From contig CALUQY010000007.1 in assembly GCA_944323035.1 (NCBI GenBank), positions 1-64,000 of the forward strand: 64,000 bases of DNA, read 5' to 3'. Of the stretch, positions 57,953 to 64,000 are shown piece after piece. A program made the translations under genes and the position numbers. Every line of letters begins with the position of its first letter. The first letter of the stretch is position 1. The stretch is from Candidatus Gastranaerophilales bacterium. GTDB lineage: Bacteria; Cyanobacteriota; Vampirovibrionia; Gastranaerophilales; Gastranaerophilaceae. A model generated the notes under the pieces. The model was not told the DNA's origin. It worked only from the letters and a program-made list of their open reading frames with translations, and did not search any database.

Positions 57953-58853
57953 TAATATGCTCCTTCCACCATTCAACGCATTGTTTCAGCCCTTCATCAA
58001 GCGAAAATTCCGGTTTCCAGTTGAGTTCCTGTGAAAGTTTAGCCGGATCTCCGACAACAAGAGGATCTTCAAACCCGCATGGAATCGCGCCGTACAAAAT
58101 ATTTCCCTGAAAGTTGGTCAAATTTTTGATTTTTTCCACTATAGTTTTTAATCTTACAGGTTCGCCGGAGCAAATATTTACGGCACCTGAAATATTGCTT
58201 TCATAAAGTTTGATAATTGCAGCGGATACATCTTCCACATGCAAATAATCCTGAAATTTTTCACAGGTAGAAACTTTGACATCTTCACCTTTTATCATTG
58301 ACGTGATTACATAAGGCATTAAACGCTGCGGACGTTCGTACTGACCGTAGAGATTAAAAATTCTTGCCCATTTAAAATCAATATTATTTTGTTCACAGTA
58401 AGCTTTTGCCAGATTGTACAGTGCGGCTTTAGATTTGCCGTAGAGGGATTTGTTATCCAGCGGGGTTAAATCTTCTTTGAAATATCCGTATTCAAAGTCA
58501 TATTCCGAAATACTGCCGGCTATTAGAACTTTTTTACCTCCGGTTTCGCAAAAATGTTTCAAAATATTTAAAGAGGCTGCGACCCATTCAATATTAATGT
58601 TATGAGAGTGACATTTTGCATCTCCGTACCAGGCAAGATGAATAAGATTGTCAAACCGGTTATTTGCAAAAAAATCATTGACAGCCTTATAATCGAGCAA
58701 ATCCAGCGTTATAACCTGAAGATTTTTATGCGTTAAACCGATTTCGTGTTGGAAGTTAATCCCAACGACTTCATAGTTTTTTGATATTAAATCTTTAACC
58801 AGTTGTTTCCCGATAAATCCGGAAGCGCCTGTAACAAGAACTTTTTTATTCAT
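57945..58853 (-). CDS. NAD-dependent sugar epimerase/dehydratase (SDR) 2
   Basis: 302 residues. VLVTGASGFIGKQLVKDL (about 4-21), HLAWYGDAKCHS (about 77), YGKSKAALYNLAKAYCEQNN with the catalytic Y-x-x-x-K, WARIFNLYGQYERPQRL. It is clearly homologous to SDR 1 (same HLAW, YCE-NNIDF and R-I-F motifs). It probably reduces or epimerises the 4-keto-6-deoxy sugar made by RfbG. The start is one base after the rfbF stop. The longer frame upstream is inside rfbF. Confidence 0.85.
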   Translation of the reverse strand: MNKKVLVTGASGFIGKQLVKDLISKNYEVVGINFQHEIGLTHKNLQVITLDLLDYKAVNDFFANNRFDNLIHLAWYGDAKCHSHNINIEWVAASLNILKHFCETGGKKVLIAGSISEYDFEYGYFKEDLTPLDNKSLYGKSKAALYNLAKAYCEQNNIDFKWARIFNLYGQYERPQRLMPYVITSMIKGEDVKVSTCEKFQDYLHVEDVSAAIIKLYESNISGAVNICSGEPVRLKTIVEKIKNLTNFQGNILYGAIPCGFEDPLVVGDPAKLSQELNWKPEFSLDEGLKQCVEWWKEHIND

Positions 58854-58854
58854 C

Positions 58855-59670
58855 TTAAACCCTTCCTGCCAGAGAAACAAAAGCGTTTTGCGTATCCCAG
58901 ACTTTCCACGGAGCGGTACCTGATGCCCACATTTCATCCAGTTCGATTTTATCTCTCAGAGTATCCATAGGCCGCCAGAAACCTTCGTGTTTATATGCAA
59001 CAAGCTGACCTGCGTTTGCGATACTTTCAAGCGGTTTTCTCTCAAATATTTCATTTGGATTATTCGGTTCAATAAAGTCAAAGACTTCCGGCTGGCAAAC
59101 GAAGAAACCGCCGTTAATCCAGTTCCCGTCGCCTTTTGGTTTCTCTTTGAAAGAGGTAATCATATTGTCAGGAGTTATATTTAATGCACCAAATCTTCCG
59201 GACGGCTGAACAGAGGTCATAGTCATAAATTTACCTGATTTTTTATGGAAATCAACCAGATCTTTTATATTAACGTTAGCAACGCCGTCGCCGTAGGTGA
59301 GAAGGAAAGGTTCATCACCGACGTAATCCTGAGCTTTTTTGATACGTCCGCCGGTCATAGTGTCCTGTCCGGTGTAGAGCATCGTAACCCGCCACGGTTC
59401 TGTGCGCATTTTGTGAAGTTCAACGGAGTTTGTTCTCATATCGACTGTGATATCTGAGTATCTTTGATAATAATGAACAAAGTAGTCTTTAATAATATGG
59501 GATTTGTAACCTGTTAAGATAACAAAATCATTAAACCCGTAGTGGGAATAGATTTTCATGATGTGCCATAGAATCGGGTATCCGCCTATTTCTACCATAG
59601 GTTTCGGTTTCGTAACTGTTTCTTCGCCCAATCTCGTGCCTAAGCCGCCGGCTAATATTAAGACCTTCAT
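58855..59670 (-). CDS. rfbF: Glucose-1-phosphate cytidylyltransferase
   Basis: It makes CDP-glucose from CTP and glucose-1-phosphate, the first committed step of CDP-sugar synthesis. 271 residues: the nucleotidyltransferase signature LILAGGLGTRLGEETVTKPK (4-23), WHIMKIYSHYGFNDFVILTGY (21 residues, about 35-55, conserved across RfbF), LTYGDGVANVN (metal Asp, about 130) and GFWRPMDTLRDK near the end. Normal length and pattern. It overlaps the upstream GT2 stop by 4 bases. Confidence 0.95.
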   Translation of the reverse strand: MKVLILAGGLGTRLGEETVTKPKPMVEIGGYPILWHIMKIYSHYGFNDFVILTGYKSHIIKDYFVHYYQRYSDITVDMRTNSVELHKMRTEPWRVTMLYTGQDTMTGGRIKKAQDYVGDEPFLLTYGDGVANVNIKDLVDFHKKSGKFMTMTSVQPSGRFGALNITPDNMITSFKEKPKGDGNWINGGFFVCQPEVFDFIEPNNPNEIFERKPLESIANAGQLVAYKHEGFWRPMDTLRDKIELDEMWASGTAPWKVWDTQNAFVSLAGRV

Positions 59671-60653
59671 AATGCCCTCCTGAAATTATTCCCGAATAGT
59701 GTTATAACTTTGACTTTTTGACCGTTGCTGTAGTCGTTTTTGATAGAAAATAAATTTTCCATAAAATGAGAGTGCTTTGTTGTTAAGCGTTTTATAAAAA
59801 GTTTATATTCACTATCAGATAGATAAGTTTTTATATAATTTTTAAACTCTTCCTGTTTTTCGACTGGTATACGATTATAATTTTCCGACAAGTGGGATGA
59901 ACTATATTTTTTAAATTCATTCCTCAATTTGCAATATAGCTTTTCTTTTATTAAGAATTCTTTTACCTTTTCAATGCAGTAAATAATATCAAAATTATAG
60001 ATACTATTTCTGACGCTGGAATTATTTCTCCATAAATAATGATACAGATAATTATTACAATGAAGAGCACGTTTAGCAAAAAGTCTTGCAATTATTGTAA
60101 AGTATTGGTCTTCGCCATATCTTCCATTAGCAAATCTAATTTTATATTTTTTTATATTATCTGCTTTAAAAAGTTTGTTGCATGCACCAAGCATGTGCGA
60201 AAAAATATATTTTTTATTATTTTGCCAGCAAAAAACCTTATTAGTCTTAAATCTTGTCTGCCAGTTACTAGCCGGTCTATTATCTTCATATTCATCAATG
60301 TAGTTGCATTCTATGATATCCAGCTCTAATTCTTTTGCCTTGTTATAGAGCGTTTCAAACATATTTTCTTCAACCCAGTCATCCGGATCGACAAAGCCGA
60401 TATATTCACCCCGGGCAAGTTCTAAACCTTTATTTCGGGCTATGCCCTGTCCTTGATTTTCCTGCGAAATAACCGTAAACCTTTTGTCTTTAGCGGCATA
60501 GCGTTTAAGAATTGCTAAAGAGTTGTCAGTTGAACCGTCATTGATGCAGATAAATTCAATATCTGTTAAGCTTTGATTTTTCAAACTTTCCAAACATTTT
60601 TCGAGGTATTTTTCGACATTATAGACTGGTATAATTACTGATACTCTCGTCAT
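59667..60653 (-). CDS. GT2-family glycosyltransferase
   Basis: 328 residues. N-terminal GT-A domain: VSVIIPVYNVEKYLEKCLES (4-23), FICINDGSTDNS, ARNKGLELARGEYIGFVDPD with the D-P-D-D metal site (about 88). A C-terminal half (about 220-328) ends in a basic tail. There are no membrane helices. It closely resembles the GT2 half of the big two-domain glycosyltransferase. It is the first gene of the minus-strand polysaccharide operon; the 130 bases upstream are very AT-rich and hold its promoter, though I cannot mark it with certainty. Confidence 0.92.
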   Translation of the reverse strand: MTRVSVIIPVYNVEKYLEKCLESLKNQSLTDIEFICINDGSTDNSLAILKRYAAKDKRFTVISQENQGQGIARNKGLELARGEYIGFVDPDDWVEENMFETLYNKAKELELDIIECNYIDEYEDNRPASNWQTRFKTNKVFCWQNNKKYIFSHMLGACNKLFKADNIKKYKIRFANGRYGEDQYFTIIARLFAKRALHCNNYLYHYLWRNNSSVRNSIYNFDIIYCIEKVKEFLIKEKLYCKLRNEFKKYSSSHLSENYNRIPVEKQEEFKNYIKTYLSDSEYKLFIKRLTTKHSHFMENLFSIKNDYSNGQKVKVITLFGNNFRRAL

Positions 60654-60783
60654 TGCTACTCCTAATAAAATTCAACAAAATAATTAAAATGTTGAACTTT
60701 TTGTACTATAACATAAAGATACTTATTTAAAAATATATATTAAGATTTATTATGCGGTGAAAACTATTGATTTTAGCCGGATT

Positions 60784-61326
60784 TTACAATATGAAGTTCA
60801 TATAACTTTCATCAATTCTATCCTGTTCTATTCCTATGTATCTCAGTGTTATGGAGGTTGAGGAATGGTTCAGGATTTTTTGCAAAATTGCTATATCTTT
60901 GAATTTTATATAATGGTGGTAGCCGAAAGTTTTTCTGAGAGAATGCGTTCCGACCTTATAATTTATTCCGAGTTCATTGCATACACTGTTTATAATCCTG
61001 TAGGCCTGATGTCGGTCAAGCCGGTTATCATAAATAGTTTTAAACAGCGGTTCTGACTTCTTTCGATTTTCTGTATGTCTTTTGATTAAAATTTTAAGCT
61101 TTTCGTTTATAGGGAATTTTTTATATTTTTTTGTTTTCTTTTCTCTTATTGTAATATGGGTTTTATCCCTGACATCCTCTACATTCAGGCTTAGAATGTC
61201 TGAAATTCTTAGTCCGCTGTTTGTGCCCATTACAAAAAACAGTAAATCTCTTAAGTTTTGTTTTTCCAGCGCAGTTTCAATTCTTTCTAAATCAATTTTG
61301 CTTCTGATTGGTTCTACTATGTTCAT
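60784..61326 (-). CDS. Minimal tyrosine recombinase (integrase catalytic domain only)
   Basis: The 180-residue protein carries the complete set of tyrosine-recombinase catalytic residues: Arg in NSGLRISDIL (about 39), Lys in the KKTKKYKKF beta region, H-x-L-R in GTHSLRKTFGYHHY (about 130), His in LNHSSTSITLRYIG and the nucleophile Tyr there. It lacks the usual N-terminal SAM-like core-binding domain (normal enzymes have about 300 residues). Such small integrases catalyse site-specific inversion or integration in some bacteria. It sits directly upstream of the polysaccharide operon. Confidence 0.88.
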   Translation of the reverse strand: MNIVEPIRSKIDLERIETALEKQNLRDLLFFVMGTNSGLRISDILSLNVEDVRDKTHITIREKKTKKYKKFPINEKLKILIKRHTENRKKSEPLFKTIYDNRLDRHQAYRIINSVCNELGINYKVGTHSLRKTFGYHHYIKFKDIAILQKILNHSSTSITLRYIGIEQDRIDESYMNFIL

Positions 61327-61344
61327 AATGCCCGCCTTTCTCTG

Positions 61345-61354
61345 TCTGTACAGA
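61345..61354. promoter_or_regulatory. Palindrome TCTGTACAGA upstream of the recombinase
   Basis: A perfect 10-bp palindrome 19 bases upstream of the recombinase start codon, within its promoter region. It could be an operator or part of a recombination site. Confidence 0.35.
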
Positions 61355-61445
61355 AAAATTTAGGCATAAATATAACGGTTATTGAATTTGCTGAACGTTG
61401 AGATTGCTAAATTTTTATTAAATTAATTGATTTTTGTTTTTATGT

Positions 61446-61451
61446 TAAAAT
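61446..61451 (+). promoter_or_regulatory. -10 box of a probably leaderless message
   Basis: TAAAAT ends 6 bases before the GTG start at 61458, and no Shine-Dalgarno is present. Transcription would start at or next to the start codon. Confidence 0.4.
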
Positions 61452-61457
61452 ACTGGT

Positions 61458-61838
61458 GTGAAAAAGTTTGTTAAATTATTATTTATAATTTGTTGTTTTT
61501 TCATGTCACTCTGTGCCGGAGGACAATGTGCTGAGCTGTATAATCTGAATCCGGACGGGTATATCTCTACCGGTGTTGTTAAACCGGCTGAAGAAGATTT
61601 GTATTTTAAACTTAAAAATTCAGGGATTTCTTTAGTCGCACCAGGCTCTCAATCCTGCGAAATTACGTCTTTAAAAGACAAAAAAGATGTTTTCATGAGC
61701 GGCTCATTGGATAGAGCATGCACGCAAAATAAATCGCTACAGCAAATCTTTAATTCTAAACATAATAATCTAAGTAACAGCAATTCTCATAATATATCTC
61801 CATATTTGAAAAATGAGATTTGCGCCAGAGCACCTTAA
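61458..61838 (+). CDS. Small exported hypothetical protein
   Basis: 126 residues with a signal peptide (KKFVKLLFIICCFFMSLCAG, cleavage near GQCA-ELYN). The mature part is polar, contains three Cys (SCEI, DRACTQ, NEICAR) that could form disulphides, and a Ser/Asn-rich segment (NNLSNSNSHNIS). The start is GTG with no ribosome site. I do not recognise a family. It stands alone before the sodium-linked genes. Confidence 0.6.
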   Translation: MKKFVKLLFIICCFFMSLCAGGQCAELYNLNPDGYISTGVVKPAEEDLYFKLKNSGISLVAPGSQSCEITSLKDKKDVFMSGSLDRACTQNKSLQQIFNSKHNNLSNSNSHNISPYLKNEICARAP

Positions 61839-61891
61839 TAATTCTATTCAATTTTGACGTTTGTACATGTTAATTGAATAGGAGAAAAATA

Positions 61892-62143
61892 ATGGACTTA
61901 GAATTATTTAAGACAGGCTGTCTTATTATGATTATCGGCATGGGTATTGTTTTTCTGTTCCTGTGGGTAATGGTTTACGCAATGGAACTGTCAACAAAAG
62001 TGCTGGGATTTATAAATAAATTTATGCCTGAAGAAATTGAAGAAGATAAATATGTTTCAAAGAAAAAAACTGCAAAAAATGACAATAATGAAGAAATAGC
62101 AGTAGCAATAGCGTGTGCTGTCGCTGAAAGGAGCAGAGCATGA
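61892..62143 (+). CDS. OadG-like sodium-pump decarboxylase gamma subunit (orphan)
   Basis: 83 residues: one N-terminal membrane helix (CLIMIIGMGIVFLFLWVMVY, about 10-29), a charged linker, and a C-terminal short helix EEIAVAIACAVAER typical of OadG/PF04277. In sodium-pumping decarboxylases OadG anchors the alpha and beta subunits. No alpha or beta subunit is in the window. The start at 61892 follows TAGGAG. It overlaps the antiporter start by 4 bases. Confidence 0.8.
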   Translation: MDLELFKTGCLIMIIGMGIVFLFLWVMVYAMELSTKVLGFINKFMPEEIEEDKYVSKKKTAKNDNNEEIAVAIACAVAERSRA

Positions 62144-63459
62144 TAGCCGAATTTATCAGTTCACACAGCGTTATTATTTCGGCGGGTTTGCTGCTTCTGG
62201 CTTACGTTTTCATCGCACTTGAAAAAATTCCTAAAATGACAATAGCGCTTCTTGGCGGTGCTATAACAATAGTTCTGGGACTCGTCAGCCAGACCAAAGC
62301 CGTTGACGGATTGATTAATCCTAATTATTTTATAAACTTTATTGATTTTAACGTAATATTTTTACTTGTTGCAATGATGATAATCGTTGCAATTACAACC
62401 AAAAGCGGGGTCTTTAACTGGCTTGCCAATGAACTTTTGAAATTTACCAAGGGGCATCCGGTTAAAATTTTGTTTGCATTAGGCCTTTTTACGGCTTTTG
62501 TTAGTGCTTTTCTTGATAACGTAACGACAGTTATCCTGATTATGCCTATTACATTCGCTATTGCTAAAAAATTAGAGATTGACCCTGTTCCATATCTTTT
62601 GACTGAAGTTTTCGCATCAAATATCGGCGGAACCGCAACGCTTATCGGTGATCCGCCAAATATTATTATCGGCAGCGCCGGCGGACTTACCTTTATGGAT
62701 TTCTTAAAAGAATTGACTCCGGTTGTCGTTATCATTTTACTTTTTGTTGTATCTGTTCTGGCACTGGTCTTTAAAAATAAATTACACGCAGATCAAGATA
62801 AAATGAATGCTGTTGCACAAATTGATAATTCCGGTACTATTACCAACAAAAACCTTATGCTGCGCTCTACAATTGTGCTGGCACTTGTGATTTTAGGGTT
62901 TATGCTTCATGACATGATTCACCTTGAAACCTGTGTCGTTGCTATGCTGGGCGCAAGCTTCCTGCTTATTTTTGAAAAACCGAATGATATTTTGAAAGAT
63001 GTTGAATGGAATACAATATTTTTCTTCATCGGTTTATTTATCATTATCGGCGGTTTGGAAGCGTCAGGCGGTATTAAGCTTATGGCGCAATGGATTTTGG
63101 ATGTTACTAAAGGCAGTCAGGCTGCAACTTCAATGATAATCCTCTGGGCTTCCGGTATAATTTCGGGTGTTATCGACAACATTCCTTATACAGCGACAAT
63201 GGCGCCTATGCTTGTTGAAATCGAAAAAACAATGGGCGAAGCTTACACATTCCCTCTCTGGTGGGCATTATCACTCGGGGCTTGTCTGGGCGGAAACATG
63301 ACTATTATCGGTGCTGCCGCTAACGTTATTGTTTCTGAAAACGCTTATAAAGAAGGTCATCCGATTTCATTTATGAGATTTCTTAAATATGGTGTAATTG
63401 TTGTGGCTATTTCTTTAATTGTAAGCACTGTTTATATCTATTTAAGGTATTTAAAATAG
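62140..63459 (+). CDS. NhaD/ArsB/SLC13-type ion transporter
   Basis: A 439-residue inner-membrane protein with about 11-12 helices and the two-fold inverted layout of the ion-transporter superfamily. Key motifs: SAFLDNVTTVILIMP (about 121-135), SNIGGTATLIGDPPNIIIGS (about 167-186), and the matching second-half GVIDNIPYTATMAPM and GGNMTIIGAAANVI. These double N-x-T and D-x-P motifs are typical of NhaD-like sodium/proton antiporters and arsenite/citrate permeases. Coupling with an OadG-like protein and an Na/phosphate transporter favours a sodium role. Confidence 0.9.
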   Translation: MIAEFISSHSVIISAGLLLLAYVFIALEKIPKMTIALLGGAITIVLGLVSQTKAVDGLINPNYFINFIDFNVIFLLVAMMIIVAITTKSGVFNWLANELLKFTKGHPVKILFALGLFTAFVSAFLDNVTTVILIMPITFAIAKKLEIDPVPYLLTEVFASNIGGTATLIGDPPNIIIGSAGGLTFMDFLKELTPVVVIILLFVVSVLALVFKNKLHADQDKMNAVAQIDNSGTITNKNLMLRSTIVLALVILGFMLHDMIHLETCVVAMLGASFLLIFEKPNDILKDVEWNTIFFFIGLFIIIGGLEASGGIKLMAQWILDVTKGSQAATSMIILWASGIISGVIDNIPYTATMAPMLVEIEKTMGEAYTFPLWWALSLGACLGGNMTIIGAAANVIVSENAYKEGHPISFMRFLKYGVIVVAISLIVSTVYIYLRYLK

Positions 63460-63468
63460 GAGTTATTT

Positions 63469-63621
63469 ATGGCAAATAAAAAGGCAGAAATACATGATAA
63501 TACAGGACCGCAAATGTCAGGAAACTTTAAAAGTAACCTGATAAATGTTTTAAGTCCTGTATTGTTTGTAATATTTGTTACAGTCTTGATGATTGTGCTA
63601 GTTAAATTTAGAGGTAGTTAA
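63469..63621 (+). CDS. Small single-pass membrane protein (50 aa)
   Basis: A 50-codon frame MANKKAEIHDNTGPQMSGNF continues into one hydrophobic helix (LSPVLFVIFVTVLMIVLV, about 28-45) and a basic end, KFRGS. TAGGAG lies 7 bases before the ATG. It starts 9 bases after the transporter stop, so it belongs to the same unit. Possibly an accessory subunit of the transporter; unknown. Confidence 0.55.
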   Translation: MANKKAEIHDNTGPQMSGNFKSNLINVLSPVLFVIFVTVLMIVLVKFRGS

Positions 63622-63628
63622 AAGAGTT

Positions 63629-63657
63629 GAGCAGATTAATGATTTATTAATCTGCTC
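63629..63657 (+). terminator. Hairpin after the transporter unit
   Basis: A perfect 12-bp stem GAGCAGATTAAT/ATTAATCTGCTC with a 5-base loop. Only a weak T-tract follows, so it may attenuate readthrough into the NptA-like gene. Confidence 0.6.
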
Positions 63658-63679
63658 TAATATTAAAAAAGGAAACAAT

Positions 63680-64000
63680 ATGGAAAAGTTTGACATTTTT
63701 TGTATATTACAATTGCTCGGCGGGTTAGCATTTTTCCTTTACGGGATATATGTTATGTCCTCGGGATTAGAAAAAATTGCCGGCGGTAAGCTGGAAAAGA
63801 TTTTGAAAACAATGACATCAAGTCCGTGGAAAGGTTTGATTCTGGGGGCAAGTGTTACGGCGATTATTCAGAGTTCGTCTGCTGTAACAGTTATGCTGGT
63901 CGGGCTGGTTAACTCCGGCATAATGAAACTCACACAGGCAATCGGGGTTATTATGGGTTCTAACATCGGAACTACAATTACAGCCTGGATTTTAAGCCTT
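63680..64000 (+). CDS. Na+/phosphate cotransporter NptA-like (5' part, cut by window end)
   Basis: The 107 codons present open with ATG after AAAAAGGAAAC. They show the PF02690 repeat: LGGLAFFLYGIYVMSSGLEK (about 14-33), GASVTAIIQSSSAVTVMLVG with the Q-S-S-S substrate motif (about 58-77), and IMGSNIGTTITAW. Full-length homologues are about 540 residues with two such repeats, often followed by a PhoU-like domain. It would import phosphate or act as a sodium-coupled transporter at the inner membrane. Frame open to the edge. Confidence 0.92.
   Translation, partial: MEKFDIFCILQLLGGLAFFLYGIYVMSSGLEKIAGGKLEKILKTMTSSPWKGLILGASVTAIIQSSSAVTVMLVGLVNSGIMKLTQAIGVIMGSNIGTTITAWILSL

Noticed and set aside
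60784-61326. Prophage
   Set aside because: A recombinase is present, but no phage structural, replication or lysis genes surround it.
1-64000. Insertion sequences or transposons
   Set aside because: The dispersed repeats have inverted ends, but I find no transposase gene or remnant anywhere in the window. They are listed as repeats only.

Overview
The window is a 64-kb stretch of an AT-rich bacterial chromosome with a Gram-negative type of envelope (KDO phosphatase, a LolA-like carrier, an LpxL-like acyltransferase, nucleotide-sugar genes). My best guess is an uncultured gut Gastranaerophilales (Vampirovibrionia/Melainabacteria, the non-photosynthetic sister group of Cyanobacteria). This rests on prepilin-like proteins starting FTMAEILLSLTIIGVVAA, on several lineage-looking proteins with a short N-terminal N-x-x-F-x-A/G motif, and on the overall gene style. 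It is inference, not proof; other gut lineages use similar pilin starts.

Layout. 1-6.2 kb: two paralogous prepilin-like proteins with repeat-derived leaders (one with a 13-G tract), mnmE, a tiny membrane protein, a DnaJ-like chaperone with a reduced zinc centre. 6.2-8.4 kb: kdsC, queD, uppP. 8.5-13.9 kb: a tightly coupled operon of two large membrane-associated proteins of unknown function and a GH13 glucan-active enzyme. 14-21 kb: an XRE regulator behind a long inverted repeat, proB-proA-tyrA on the minus strand, then tyrS-cysE-alcohol dehydrogenase on the plus strand behind a candidate leader RNA. 21-26.5 kb: accessory genes around a tRNA-Asp, including a predicted cysteine peptidase, a Fic protein and a dikinase-like protein cut into two reading frames by a pentanucleotide repeat.

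26.5-39.1 kb: two divergent operons that together look like an aryl-polyene-type (APE) or related type II fatty-acid/polyketide pathway: two ketosynthases, dehydratase, ketoreductase, chain-length-factor-like protein, two acyl carrier proteins, an adenylation-dehydratase fusion, thioesterase, LolA-like protein, MMPL exporter, methyltransferase and two acyltransferases. 39-47.4 kb: a large protein behind a second pentanucleotide repeat, nadK, ctpA, recJ, a small exported helical protein and a GNAT-like protein.

47.5-60.7 kb: one long minus-strand surface-polysaccharide operon. It makes a CDP-6-deoxysugar (rfbF, rfbG, two SDR enzymes), encodes four glycosyltransferases or glycosyltransferase-like domains, and carries an unusual cassette (CMP-sugar synthetase-like, DRE-TIM aldolase fused to a sialyltransferase-like domain, HAD phosphatase, AraD-like) that could make a CMP-activated keto-sugar. 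A minimal tyrosine recombinase sits at its head. 61.4-64 kb: sodium-linked membrane genes (orphan OadG-like, NhaD/SLC13-like, NptA-like cut by the window end).

Dispersed palindromic repeats recur between genes throughout and in several places supply the ends of reading frames. Three simple-sequence tracts (G13, a TATTG repeat, a TAGGA repeat) suggest phase variation. I see no CRISPR array, no transposase and no rRNA.
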